From Beaufortia kweichowensis (Eukaryota > Chordata > Actinopteri > Cypriniformes > Gastromyzontidae): a stretch of 64,000 nt of DNA. The DNA lies in NCBI GenBank assembly GCA_019155185.1, contig CM032801.1, forward strand, positions 230,761 to 294,760, in the 5' to 3' direction. Shown piece after piece: positions 36,412 through 49,639 of this stretch. The notes under the pieces were generated by a model. That model searched no databases and was not told the DNA's origin. It was given only the letters and a program-made list of their open reading frames with translations. The number at the start of each line of letters is the position of its first letter. The stretch's first letter is position 1. A program made the translations under genes and the position numbers.

Positions 36412-38180
36412 AGAGAAAGCGCATGAAGAACCGCAACACATCGCCATTACAACATGTCTTATGTTTCTTACAATTAAACAGCTTTATATGTTTGTACAAT
36501 GCAAGTATGATCTGAAGTCTAAATAACTATATATAGGCCATGTATTTTTGTCTAGTGATAGAAGTTTTCTTCTTTATTGTTTCATAAAGATTTTTCTAAA
36601 GCTAGCAAAAGCTCATGTATGTTTCTGATCATTTCAGTAATATGTGTCATTCTTCTCGTCTCACGTGCATTTAATGTCCTGTGTGTTTGGCTTGCCTGTG
36701 TTGTGTTTCAATCCGATCACTATCGATGATGTCTCTATGTTAGTCAGGATGCCATACAGCTCACTATAGGTTTGCTTTTTTCCAGATCATCTTTTTTGGT
36801 ATGTTGTAAATGCAAGACATTTCTGACAGATCTGTTTACTATCAAGCTAACTGTATCACACTTTTAACATGTATCGGCATTCTCTCTGCATTTATTGTTT
36901 CTGTTGTATTTAACCTTTTGAAAAGAAATAAACGAGGAGCAAGATGACAGTTATTATTGTCTGTGCTGTAAATATTTTTAGCATCTGTAAGTTTTTTTCA
37001 GTCTATAACTCATCCTATTCCTGGAAACTTCCTAAACCTTTTACTGTTACTGTAAATAAGCAAGTGTGCTTCTACAGATCTATTTATCCATATTTAAGGT
37101 TAATCCTCTTAATCCACCTCCCCAACTTCCAGCCCAAACCATAAAAATGACATGCACACAGTAAAATGTTTGCAGTTAATAAACTATTTGACCTACAGAC
37201 ACAGTTGTGCTAGTTTCTAAAAGAAAACAATTTGAGAATTATTAGTGTTATATTTGACATTTTTTTTCCTGTTTTTTATACTACAAAAATAGATTGTAGA
37301 TGTAAAATAACATGAAAAACCTGTAACTGTGAAAAAATGGAATTTCAATTTTTCACATAAAAGTTCAGCAGTATAACGAATATTATTTTTTATTTAATAC
37401 ACCATTCATAGATCTTTTACATCTATAAGCATTGAAATCTAAACAGTGGAGGTTTTAGACCACAGGAACCGAATATCTAATAACATACACACCGCATACA
37501 CACTGCAAATGGAGTATGTGTGAACCAGGCGTGATACGATTCAAAGCTTGGCCAGAGGGGGCACTGTCCCCCCAAAAGACCCCCCAGAACCGCCCCGGTT
37601 GCGTCTGTATACCTTTAAACTTTATGAAATGTGTGCGCGCTTAATATCTCGTCACTGACTTATTTTCCATGTGACAAAGTGGTTTCTTTGTGAATTTCTT
37701 CTTCTTATAATGTCATATAATTTTATAATACATTGATAAATAACTGGGCATTTAAAAGACAACTATAAACAAAGTTATATTCAAACTAAGGCGCGAGGAT
37801 ACAGTCTAGCATCAGCGGCCGCTACTGCTTTGGATGTGCAGCTAATAATAATCATTATGTGTATTCATTATGTGTGCTTTCTAGCACCGGGACCGTCGAA
37901 AACAGACGTTAATTGTGCGTTTTTTAACATTTGGGCACAAACTGTTAAAACATGTTTGTGTCGTTTACAATATATGTCCCATTTTTACTGGTTAAGCACC
38001 AGGGGCCGGATTCATGAGAATGATCTTAAGAAAATGTAGAAAAGTCAGACTTTATAATGCAATAAAGTAAGAGCTTTGTGCCCTCTCGTGACTCTAGAAG
38101 GTTTTACTCTGATGACTTTAATCACTGATGAGCCTTTTCCCTTTAAAATCTGCAGTATTAAAGGAAAGTAACCTGCACAC
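36412..38180. other. MS4A 3' UTR (poly(A) signal 36927-36932) and non-coding flank
   Basis: AATAAA at 36927-36932 lies about 515 bases after the MS4A stop and is a likely 3' end. Nothing else supported to 38180. Confidence 0.5.
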
Positions 38181-38184
38181 TGTC

Positions 38185-38262
38185 TGCTTCATTGTCTCCT
38201 AATATTTGTAAGTCGCTTTGGATAAAAGCATCAGCTAAATGCCTAAATGTAAATGTAAATGT
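38185..38262 (+). mobile_element. LINE/SINE 3' tail fragment
   Basis: Nearly identical to the LINE tail at 21400-21477 (TTCATTGTCTCCTAATATTT then GTAAGTCGCTTTGGATAAAA and AAATGT repeats). Extremely 5' truncated insertion. Confidence 0.75.
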
Positions 38263-38679
38263 AATGCTACTATGGAATGTAATTGCTGCCAAATTTAAAT
38301 AAAGTAAATGAAAATGAAAACCAGATTAAGCATTTCTATGCACTTCACTTTATGCAAAATATATGTCAAAATGGAAAATAATATGGATTAATTTTAACAG
38401 TAACAGCGTCTGTAACAGTAACAGTAACCCTCCCTGTAAAATTGAAAAATAATATGCAATTGGTGATTTGACATTTCAATTTTACTGATATCTGGAGGCA
38501 AGACTGACAATATTAAAATAAACAGACAAAAGTGAAAAAGAAACTTCAAATATATTTTTACAAAGGTTTTTATTAGTGCTCACGCATAATACTGACATAA
38601 TCAAATTAATGATTAATTATTTAATATTCTTATTTATTTTACAGTTTAAAATAAGTATTTTGCTCTCAGGAGTGTCACT

Positions 38680-39089
38680 AGGACTGTTACCGTGCATCAG
38701 ACGAGGCAGAACACGAGAATTACAGTGGAAATACAGAAACTGGTACAGACCTCACTTCAGAGGAGGAATCACAGGCAGACAAGATATGCACGGCTGACTG
38801 ACAGAGAATCCACAAAGCAGGCAAGATAACAAATACATCCAAAAAACAACAACACCAGACCAAGAACTGAACAAAAGACAGGGTTTAAATAATACAGGTA
38901 ATGAGTCCTTAATAATAACAAAACAGACGGTGCAGATCAGATCAGAGGGGTTGAGTGCGAGGGATTGATGACAGGTGTGCGGGGTGCAAAAGAATGTGGG
39001 AAATTAAGTCTCTAAAATTCCGCGGATGCAGAGCGGGTGACGTGATGCATAGAATCAGATGCTGAAGGCATCGACTCTGTAACAAGGAT
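38680..39089 (-). mobile_element. Solo LTR, same family as 33.0 kb
   Basis: The LTR is 38685-39084 (TGTTACCGTG to CTCTGTAACA on +), with near-perfect 5-bp flanks AGGAC (38680-38684) and AGGAT (39085-39089). It is more diverged than the 33-kb copy. Confidence 0.8.
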
Positions 39090-39152
39090 CTTCATCTCTC
39101 CTTAATGTACAGAGATGAATCTCCTTGTAATTCAATTAATGATCTATATAAT

Positions 39153-39480
39153 CTAGTAATAGTCTTCGACAGCCTTGTAAACTGAGGAGAGTATTTTAAC
39201 TAGAGGATTCTTGTTTGGATCTCCATCAATCACAATTTTCTGATAGAAATGTTGTCGGAGCTGCAGATATCTGAAGAAATCCTTGGAATCTAGATGAAAT
39301 CTTTCTTTTAGAGAATTAAAGTCTAATAATTGTCCTTTATCCATAATTGAACAGTAAGTCGTGATCCCTTTCTTAGCCCACATTTTAAAATGTATATCTG
39401 AAGAATTTGGTTTAAAATCAGAATCATATGAACCCCATTTCAATACTTTTGAAACAAAGTTACCCTAATCCATTGATTTT
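39153..39480 (-). mobile_element. L1 ORF2 internal fragment
   Basis: A 96-codon open frame on - (FKMWAKKGITTYCSIMDKGQ, FFRYLQLRQHF) matches the L1 ORF2 segment between RT and the C-terminal Cys/His motif. Both ends are truncated. Confidence 0.7.
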
Positions 39481-39899
39481 ATTTTTTATGAAATTTACTT
39501 CTGATCTCAGATCTCATGTTGAAAAACTGTAAAAATAGTAATGTTTTTATCTTTATTAATAGGGCCATAATTCAACATTTCTACTATACTTTTGAAATCA
39601 CAGAAATAATGGCTTCTCACCACGAGAGTGTGCAAATCTCCTCCATGTAAAAAAAAAGGAAAAGAATTGTATAGGAAATGTTACAGTGAGTTTATAGGTG
39701 AAATTCTTTAGAGAGGAAATGCACAGTGATGGCAAGGAAGAAGAAACATGATACTTACCTCATCATGGTGTTTTTCATCCGAAGAAGACTGCTTGTAGTC
39801 TTCGACAAGGTATGAAGGTTTCTCTTTAAATGATCATTTACTTCAAGGTCCTGATCTGATAAATAGTCTGCATGGCATCTTAATTTGATTCCGTCAACA

Positions 39900-40290
39900 C
39901 CCATTTGCACTTATGTGTGACACTTATGTATGTGAGAAATGTATCATCAGTTTCACATAGACAAGTCTGACAGAGCCTTTTTGCGATTTCTTTGGTGGAA
40001 AGATGGAAACATTAACAAACCAGTTTGTGAGTTTTGCATGAAAGTTCATTTCTTTGGTGCTGCTTCATCCTCAGGTTGTGCAAACTATGGATTGAGACAT
40101 CTTGCAATTGAAAACAGTGAGTTGTATCCAGTTAACAGTTCCTGCTTAAAAAATGTTGATGATGGAGTAATCAGTGTAGAGGATGTAGACAAAGCCATCA
40201 AGGTTGCAAATGAGGCACGAAGACTCTATGAGCCGGCTACAAAAATTTGTGCTGGACAGTATTCCTTCTTCAGAAAAGACCTTTGATGTA
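39900..40290 (+). mobile_element. BEL/Pao retrotransposon RT fragment
   Basis: The + frame (YHQFHIDKSDRAFLRFLWWK, VHFFGAASSSGCANYGLRHL) is the BEL/Pao-type RT palm, then a segment resembling the region after the catalytic box (VEDVDKAIKVANEARRLYE). The catalytic YVDD-like box itself appears lost (only NVDD at about 40155). Isolated fragment; no LTR seen. Confidence 0.75.
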
Positions 40291-40639
40291 AAAAGTCTTG
40301 ATCTTGTATTTGATTTATTGCCTTTAAAAATATGTAGCGAAACTAGGAACATTGTTATTTAAAACACTGTTCTGTTTCAGTGAATAGTTATTTATGGCTT
40401 AATGGAAATACTTACATATAAAGGTTATTAACTTTATGTATTTTGTAGCATTACCTGGTGCAGTAAAATTAACAACAGTGGTGTTCAACCGATCGTGTGT
40501 TAACTTTTAATGAGCTCGTTATTCTTCTGGCCTTGACGAATAACGTTCCGTGCCCAATACAACAATACTACCGAGCCGGTAACAGTATCGCACAGCTTAG
40601 GAATGTGAGTCATGTGCATTAAACAGAGACAATCATGGG

Positions 40640-41670
40640 TGAATACGAATGTACATTTGCAACACCTCTCTTCATCTCTCTTCATTGACTACCGGTTCAA
40701 ATCATTAATGCTGACATTTAAAACCGTCACAAACTCTTCACCCTCATACTTTAACTCTCTTCTACACACCTACAACCCATCCAGAACCCTGCGCTCGACC
40801 CATCCAGAACCCTCTTCATCCAGGAACCCATCCAGAACCCTGCTCGACCCATCCAGAACCCTGCGCCGACCCATCCAGAACCCTAAGCTCACCCATCCAG
40901 AACCCTATGGCTCGACCATATCCAGAACCCTGCTCGACCCATCCAGAACCCCTAAGTGCCCAAACCCATCCAGAACCCATCCAGAACCCTGGCAGCCAAC
41001 CCGTCCAGAACCCTGAGCTCAACCCATCCAGAACCCTGCGGCCAAAACCCATCCAGAACCCTGCGCCAAACCCATCCAGAACCCTAAGCCAAACCCATCC
41101 AGAACCCTAAGGCCAACCCATCCAGAACCCTGGCTCAAACCCATCCAGAACCCTGCAGCAAACCCATCCAGAACCCTGAGCTCAAACCCCATCCAGAACC
41201 CTGAGCTCAGCCCATCCAGAACCCTGAGCTCAGCCCCTGCGCCGACCCATCCAGAACCCCAAGGCGACCCATCCAGATCCAGATCCACCCCATCCAGAAC
41301 CCTGCGCTCAGTGAATGAACGTCGACTGGTGGTTTCCTCACAGAAGGCACTAAATCTCTCTCTCGCTCTTTCTTCTCTGTTCTCTGCTTGTGGAATAATC
41401 TCACTAACACACTAACACTCACTAACACAATCTCATCTGTCACATCCCTCACCTCCTTTAAGAAACAGATAAAAACACACGTCTTCCATGAACACCTGAC
41501 ATCATAAAAAAACTCTTATCTTTCCTCTACATGTATTTATCTAGCACTGCAAAACATTGTAAACTGAGGAAAGCACTTCTTAGTACTACTGTTGCCGCTT
41601 TTGATGTATCGCTTCATTGTCTCGCTTTGGATAAAAGCGTCAGCTAAATGCTTAAATGTAAATGTAATGT
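40640..41670 (+). mobile_element. L2/CR1-type LINE 3' end expanded by an internal minisatellite
   Basis: The same LINE family as 20825-21475: the part coding FKSLMLTFKTVTNSSPSYFN is followed by YNPSRTLRS, then a minisatellite, and the LINE resumes at 41289 (SRTLRSVNERRLVVSSQK equivalent), running to the tail CGCTTTGGATAAAAGCGTCA and AAATGT repeats near 41665. Confidence 0.85.
40774..41309. repeat. Minisatellite of about 22 units inside a LINE coding region
   Basis: The core ACCCATCCAGAACCCTG recurs about every 18-27 bases with variable spacers (CGCTCG, AGCTC, CGCCA). The core is the LINE's own sequence coding for NPSRTL, so the array arose by local amplification within the element. Both strands give long Pro/Ser or Gly/Trp-rich frames that are only consequences of the array. 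Confidence 0.92.
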
Positions 41671-41739
41671 AGATGCATTTATTGACTAAACTACTAAAAA
41701 CACAACAGTGACTAACTACATGGCACGTAAAGAAAGAAA

Positions 41740-42500
41740 CTTGTCCTGAGCTCAGAGGAGTACCTGGTGGGCTAGCTTGTAGAGCGTCCCCAACCTGAGG
41801 CCCCCTTGATGCCCCCTAAGGGCTAGGAGGAATTCCTTCAATGCCAGGGACACTGCCAGCATCTCCAGATGGTTGATGTGCCATCTGAGATGGACGCCTT
41901 TTCAGAAGCCTTGGGCAGAATGGCCTCCCGTTATCGCTCCCCATCCTGTGAGAGATGCATCCGTAGTTACAATTATGCGACGGTATTGTGTTCCCAACAG
42001 CTCACCTTGGTGAAGGAAGCACAGTTTCCTCCATATGAGCAGGGCCAATAGACATATGTGCGTGACCCTGAATGTGCTGAATGGGCTCCTCGGGGAGAAT
42101 CCCTTTGTCTTGAGCCACCCCTGTAGCTGTAGTTTTTGGAAGTGGGTGCCGGTGGTGAGCTAGCCGAGTCTAATGCTCTTCACTGCTCACAGGATCGTAC
42201 TGACATGTGCGTGTGATAGACATGCTCACATCGTTGTGGTGTCCCATACCATGACAAGAAAGACGGTTCTCTGAGCTGGAGAAAGCTCTTCTTGGCATTT
42301 AGCCTTAACCTCGTTATCATGTGTGGGAGGACAATATCTTTTGAACCTCTATTTCTCAATTCCAAAAACACAAAGAACAGACTTGCGTCCTTGCTAGATC
42401 GAACTTGCAAGTTTAGCCTGGGGAGTTCTAACTTTCGAGGACAGGAGGACACAAGTCCGGTTATATGACAATTGGAACAGCAGAGTACTTGATGCGTCAT
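41740..42500 (-). mobile_element. DIRS-type RT/RNase H fragment
   Basis: On -, the RT thumb (RLRLNAKKSFLQL, near 42290) is followed by the RNase H start (VTTDASLTGWGAITGGHSAQ, about 41975-41910) and WHINHLEMLAVSLALKEFLL (41888-41830), then a deletion and GGLRLGTLYKLAHQVLL. It probably belongs to the same DIRS family as the recombinase fragment at 32.2-32.8 kb, which is also on -. Confidence 0.75.
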
Positions 42501-45330
42501 GCAGCTGCGGTAGCAAATAAAACCTCATTTTAATCTTTCTTTTTAATGTAGATTTAGAATTAAACTAAGTAGTATAAACTAATATGATATAAAACATTGC
42601 TTCCTGACGCTTTTAAAAAATGTGGTGTACTCTGATTATCCTATATAATATGTATTTGTTTATAATAAAATGAAATATGATATAAAACACTTTCTTATAA
42701 ATTATAAATCATTTGTGCAATAGGAAATATATTAACAAATAATTAAGTCAAAAGCACAATAAGGGCAGCGATCCAGTAAGTTAGATAATGTTATACAATT
42801 TAACTTTGCCCTCAGTCAAAAGATTTGCTCAGGAACAAATAATAAACTTATGATACCAAAGATTGGCTGTTAGATATACCTGAAATGACTTATATCTACT
42901 GTTCATGACATCACAACGATTGATGTCACAATGATTTTCAGCAGGACTTGCCAAGTTGAGACTGTGTTGAGCGGGTACATGAGCGCTGAGTGGCCGCTGA
43001 TTGCCTGGAGCTCACATCTCCGAAAACATTTTTTCCAATTTTTATATAGACGCTATCTTTATTAACTGACTGCATATTTGAGCTTAAAACACATACATTC
43101 TGGCCTAAATACATGTTAAAACTACACTTTGTGACATGATAACAGTAAGTAGTAGAACATAATGCAGTATTTACTGCTCCACTGCTGTTGCTGCGCAATG
43201 CATTTTGGGTAATATAGCTGTCGCAAGTTCACACAAGTCACGTACTGATGCATCCTCGAAAAAAAAGGCCAGAGTAAGAACAGATCCGAGGATTTTAACC
43301 GTTCTTGGCTAGGTGTGAACTTTGAATTGAAACAGTACTTGGTCAGCTATTGATGAAGTACAGAAATAGCCACTTTATTCTTCGATGGAAACGCTCCATG
43401 GAAATATTTATTTGTAATCGTACGCGTTACCTGGTGACTTATGTTCACTAGCTGATATGTGTCAATTCATTCTATCAGTATGAAATACAGTCGTTACTCC
43501 AGCCTATCAATACACTTCGCAGTTGGTATGAATACTTAATTATCGGGCGTTTTGAACACACCAAATTAAAATAACAATAAAAAACAGCACCATCACGTAT
43601 TGGATTCGAACCCGTGTAAAACGCTACATGATATAAAGTTACAATGGGAATTATTCCCATTGAGCTATCCAACTACAATGACAAGAATGCGGATTTGTGC
43701 AGTCAAGATCCTTTTTACGTTTTGCGACTTCATTGTTTAGTTAAGTTCCTATAAAAAATCAAATACCTTCAACATCTAACTTTTAAATATTACTTGTAAA
43801 ATTGTTAACTTGTCACGTTCTGTACCGCTCACTGTTGCACCAGGGCAGGATCAGTCTTCAGCTAAAATTACTCCTCAATCCAACAAGCATTTCATTTAGA
43901 GGATGAGAAGTGTTGTGCATTATGGCAAGCAATTTAGACATCATTCTGTTCTCAGCGACCACCTCCAGGGGGACCAGATCCTCTCCAATGAGTGAACTTG
44001 CATTCTTTATAACAATATCTAAAATTCAAAGGTTATTTCTCTGTCAAAATACTGTTCAAAAGTATATACCGTAAACCATCGAGCATGCTAAATTGTCATG
44101 TGGTTTCATCATACAGTATGAAAAACTACATATTGTGGAAATAGACGAATCCCATCATACTGTGAAACAAGCGGTCCGTAGCCTAACCAAAGTCTGCATG
44201 TTGTGGTCCAGCTGTTAATTAGCGAGGGTGTTCTTAAATATCATTGTGTATCAAATATTAGATTTAATATAAGTGTTTGACACTTCAGTGGGTCCAATTA
44301 TACCCATGAAAATGTTTTAAAGGCTCTCAAAAATGTCCAATAATTGTAGATATATTTGTAAATAACACAGATGTACTGTTAATTTGGGAAAATTGAATGG
44401 GTCCAGAATTGGAGAAAATGTAGACACATGTGGTTGAAACACTGGTGATTTTAGTAGTGCATTGCTGTAAAAACAGAATTTGAAAGGCGAACACTGGCCA
44501 ACACTTTCCCAATAAGACCACAGTTCACAGGTGCTCTGACTAAATGTAGTACTTACATTACAATGTGTACATGTTAACTTGTGAAATATCATATCTCAAA
44601 TAACTCATTTGTTAATAAACACATAATGATTTGAAAGTTTGAAATGAAATCTGAACATATTTCAAGTGCTGCAGTCAATTAAACACAAAACCAACTCAAA
44701 CAATTGTCATGAGCTTTAATGACTGCAATGTTAAAGTATGAAATTAGGTTTGAATAAAAGCTATGATGACCTTTGCATGTGTGTCTGTATGACAATGTTT
44801 TGTAAATCACAACCAAGCAATCACAAACATACAAAAAGAGAATTATTTCAACAATTTAACAGTAATTTCCAGACCTTTCAATTGTCTGAATATTAGTGCA
44901 ACCTATTACAATTTAACATTGCTATTACTAGGAAAAGTAGTGATCTAGCAGTTAATTGCTGAGGTTATGAAGCGTACATCACACACTGAAAGGCTAATTA
45001 TATCACTGTGTTTCAGCAGTTCATAGAAACCTCCGTCAGGATGTCACAAAACATAGGTAATGAGATGTTACAGTCCTAATAAGTTAGTAGATTTGATCAA
45101 TAAAGCCTAGCAAACCGTGTTTGTCTTCAAAGTGGCACTCTATAATTAAAGTAGGCTAGATGGTAATCTTTAGGTAAATGTGTTCTTGTTAAACCCGTTA
45201 AGCTAGCACTTTCATTTTGTCCACCTAACGAAATTCATGCAGATGCACCATATTACAAATATTAATCAGTCAGTTGAAAAGCCTATATATTTCACCATCT
45301 CACACAACTTTGCGTAGCGAGTTGTGGTGA
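42501..45330. other. Non-coding region with a tRNA-like degenerate motif near 43600-43680
   Basis: No gene is supported. On -, GGATAGCTCA and the B-box-like CGGGTTCGAATCC (43602-43614) suggest an old tRNA pseudogene or SINE head, but acceptor and D stems do not pair well. A perfect 19-base palindrome lies at 43643-43661. Confidence 0.45.
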
Positions 45331-45334
45331 TTTA

Positions 45335-47275
45335 GTGAGTGAGCGAGTGCGGATAGTGGTGATTTACAAGGTGAATATTTGGCCAAAGTGGTCACCTCAC
45401 CAAAAGAGGCAAATTAGGTTTTTGTTAGCCTCCATGCCAGTGGAAAAAACTTGGGATGCCATCAGCCTCAAATTCTACTGGCCAGGAATGGAAGAGGACA
45501 CCAGCAAATGGGTGAGTTTAATTTTGGCCTACTTATTTGTGGCTTATTTGTACAATCAAATCAATAAATGACTGAAATGTACTTTACACAAAACGTTACA
45601 CCTTGTAAATAGCCCAGTGCTCTAAATGTAAGGACAAAAAGTCCACATTAAAGGAGAAGAAGTTGGGAAACTGACTCCAACAAGGAGGGGTAATCAATAA
45701 ATTTGTGTGATGATTGATTATTTCACAGAGGCCTACACACTGAAATCCAAATGTGCAACAGAAGTGTCTGAGTTGTAAGAGTTTGGGTATTAAAAGGAGC
45801 TTTTGCTCTCCATACCACCCACAAACCAATGGCCTTGTGGAAAAAATCAATGGAACCATCCAAAGGTGTGATGCTGGCCTGGATTGTATATAGGTGCATT
45901 ACCTTAACAGGCATGGTAACAAGATTATTTCCCTTTCAGAGTTCCAAGAATGTTGGTTGGTTCAAACGCTGAGAGCTGGGACACACAACTTAAGTGAAAG
46001 GGTAGAAAAATGGGAAGTGACATACTGGGTCCTTTTACCATTGTAAAAATTGAGGGTAAAAGTGTGGACGTAGTTTCAGGAAAAGGAAAGGCCATACTAA
46101 ATGTGAACATGGACCACATTTCCCATTACATTGAGCTACAGCCCAGATGTAGCTACACAAATGGCCTAAAATGGCTGCTACCACTGCAATTCCTCTTCAA
46201 TGCCCTCCTACATGCCCTGTCGAGACCCTCAAGTGCCCTCTTGCATGCCTTGTGGAGCCCCCAGCAGGTACCTCCCTCCAGTGCCCCGTGAAGCCTGATG
46301 AGACCCCAGCAGGTACCTCCCTCCAGTGCCCCATGGAGCCTGAGGAGACACCAGCGAGTAACTCTCTCCAGTGCCCCGTTGAGTCCAAGGAGACAGCAAG
46401 AAACACATCTCTGCACCAGTATAATGTAAGTCCAATCTGTGCTATGAATTTTTTTTTTTACTGAAATTCTCCTATAAATAACCTGCCTAACTTAAAGTTT
46501 TCTTGTTGTCCCTCACAGCCCCTAACTCCTGGAATTTGTATTGCACCTGAAGGTGTAAGTTGTATTGCCAATTTTATGAAGTTCTTTTTAAAAAACATTG
46601 AATTTATTAATCTCACATTAACATTTTTGTAGTGATAGAGGCTATCTGGTCTGGGAGAAAACAGGGAGTTTTATGGAGCAAGATGGGGCCCTACAAAATT
46701 TATTCTCTGAATTTGCATGACCATCTTGCACCTGGGAAGGAGCTAGAAACTGAGGTATGTTATTTGGTTTCCTTCTTAGCAATGTAGCTTGTATTGGCCA
46801 GAATTAACTATTGATATCTTGCTGTTTGTAGATAATAAATGCCTACCTCACCTGCTTGGTGAACAAGTACACTACAGACTCCAGAACAGCCTATTCAGTA
46901 GACTCCTACCAAGTGGCTGCCATGTGGACAAGAAGTAAAAAAGGGCTAAGAAGGCAAGTACCTTGCTTTACTGACCATGTGAAAAGGTCTCTACCTTAAC
47001 AGCCATCTGCTTTCTTGTAGCTAAATTCAGTACATTACTATGTGCTACTTGGAGCCCTGTGCATGAATACCCACTGGACACTCATTGTAAGTGTCTATTT
47101 GTTATAAAGACCCACACATTCCTTAAATGCTTTCAATTAATGATTTAATTTACAGAGCTTTCATAAAACAGAGGGGACTCAACATATCACGGTGGACATG
47201 TGCCACCATAGAGCATCCAATTCAGATGGATGGTACGTCCTGTGGGGTTAGGGCAGTTTTGGTGTGCAAAGTAAG
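45335..47275 (+). pseudogene. Degenerate integrase-Ulp1 protease transposon gene (Ginger-like), copy 1
   Basis: In order on +: H2C2-type zinc-binding end (WDAISLKFYWPGMEEDTSKW, about 45460-45510), integrase core pieces (VMIDYFTEAY near 45705; SPYHPQTNGLVEKINGTIQR equivalent near 45800-45870), GPY/F module (ILGPFTIVKIEGKSVDVV, 46020-46080), a 45-bp tandem-repeat linker, then exons AIWSGRKQGVLWSKMGPYKI (to 46753), INAYLTCLVNKYTTDS, VHYYVLLGALCMNTHWTLI (to 47087) and AFIKQRGLNISRWTCATIEH + MDGTSCGVRA (47157-47269). THWTL and Q-x-DGTSCG are the Ulp1/C48 His and Gln...Cys motifs. Stops and frame changes disrupt the integrase, and the exon carrying the catalytic Asp is absent. Confidence 0.8.
46200..46400 (+). 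repeat. 45-bp coding tandem repeat in the linker of copy 1
   Basis: GGTACCTCCCTCCAGTGCCC starts recur at about 46267, 46312 and 46357. Each unit encodes a 15-residue Pro/Cys-rich repeat (GTSLQCPVKPDETPA type). Earlier degenerate units precede it. Confidence 0.8.
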
Positions 47276-47942
<667 letters not shown>

Positions 47943-49639
47943 TTTGACTGTTAACTGTTTTTTCATGGCAGATATGTACGATATGAATGAATAACCATTT
48001 TTCCTACTTCACCCCTTTAATGTGTGTGGTATCAAAATGATCCACAATTAATTTTCTTAATAATGATGCACAGTACATAGTCATGGCGTGCATCATACTC
48101 AATTTACAATAAGTTTATGTGTTCAGTGCAAACAGGACATACTGCCATACCTGTATAAATCAAAGTCACCGGGAGAAACAAAGAAACTTTCTCCCACGCA
48201 GCAACGGCCCCTTGGCATTGGACAGGTGACCTAACAGAGGCGTGGCAGCTGTGTCTTTAAGACTGACATGCAACGGACAACTCTTCGCTCACAATCTTGG
48301 AACCAATCCAACCTTTGTGGGACCTGCCCCTTCTTTAGGACAGACTTTCTGGCAACTTTACTTCGGCAGACTTGACACTTCTCGCGAAACCTCGCTCTCT
48401 GAACGAACTCTGCGAATACACTGGGACTCTCTCTCTCCACGCACCAGGATTAGACCAGGTAGACAAGGGTTGTTGGGAAGCATTACGTTTTTTGCACACA
48501 AGTTCGAATCCAGTGTCAAGCCGCTTTATTTGTTATTTTTTCGTAATCCAGCTGTGACGGGCAATCACACCAATTATTTATAAAATTTACAAGATTGCCA
48601 AAATCATGTAATGAGTAATTCTGTGTTTATTCGGTAACAAAATATTGCGCCGGCTTGCGTCTTCAGAATCGCCGAATGTGCTGTGGTAGTTCATTCACAT
48701 TTGCACAGGAGGATCTAAAAACGGAAGTTGGTCACCAGTTGAACCGTAACACTGGCTGCTGTTCCGGCTGATCATGACCTGGCTCTTTAATGGCTTTAAT
48801 CTATCAGTTTTTGTCTATCACCAAATCCAGCGTCGAACTGTGCCTTATTAATAAAACGCTTGTCGCCGAAAAGCCGGGAACAAATAAACACATTCACACA
48901 ACCTGGGATAAACAAACTGCATCCACTTTACCCTTATCACTGGTTGTTTGGAAAGCTAAAGCTTACATTTCTACAAGTACAAGTTAAACCTGCAGTGCTG
49001 CAAACAGCTTTAGTAACCTGAACGAGTGTGTGTTGATGGACGTTCACGAGCTAATGCTCAGGTAAAGGTGCGCTTGTGCTGTTCTGTAATAAATGCCCAT
49101 TAGGGATGGGGAGTCGACTCCAAAATAGTCGATTCCTCGACTCTTAAAAGACCTCTAGTGTCGGAATCAACTCCAGGACGGAAATCTACTCGGAGAGTCG
49201 AGTCTGTTTTTTCAAATGTGATGTCGTGAGTGGCATCAGGTAATGCATGTCATCAGGCCCTCTAAATTACACATCTAAATTAGATATTTAAATATGCTGC
49301 TTAAGTAAAAGAGTGTGGTGATTTGTGTTGTACTTTCTAAAACTTTGAGAAGGGGGAGATGAATTAAGTGTGTAATATTATCACTAATATTTCACTAATA
49401 TAATATAATATTATTTAGTTTTAAAAAACTTCTCTCGATACTGTTGACTTTGTAAATGTAAGTTATAATAAATAGATAATTTTGATCCACTAGCACCACA
49501 TTAGCAAACTAGCTTCATAGACTGTCTTCTGTATTTATTGTTTGTAGCCTACCACATTTGCTTGTTAGCTTGCATTTCGTGTTCTGTGCTTACTATAACT
49601 TTTCTCCCGCACATCATCTGTAAGTGATTCAAACAACTT
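47943..49639. other. Repeat-like non-coding region
   Basis: No domain recognised in the small frames. At about 49103 TAGGGATGGGGAGTCGACTC resembles one hAT terminus, but no partner end was found. Confidence 0.4.

Noticed and set aside
40816..41452. Gly/Trp-rich minus-strand and Pro/Ser-rich plus-strand frames over the LINE
   Set aside because: They arise from the minisatellite period and change frame with spacer length; not proteins.
43588..43681. A functional tRNA gene with intron
   Set aside because: Acceptor stem pairs at only about four of seven positions and the D stem is not closed.
46153..46464. Several overlapping frames on both strands at the 45-bp repeat
   Set aside because: Only the + frame continuing from the GPY/F module has context; the others are repeat shadows.
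49101..49210. hAT element starting TAGGGATGGGGAGTCGACTC
   Set aside because: Only one end is visible; no inverted partner or target duplication found.
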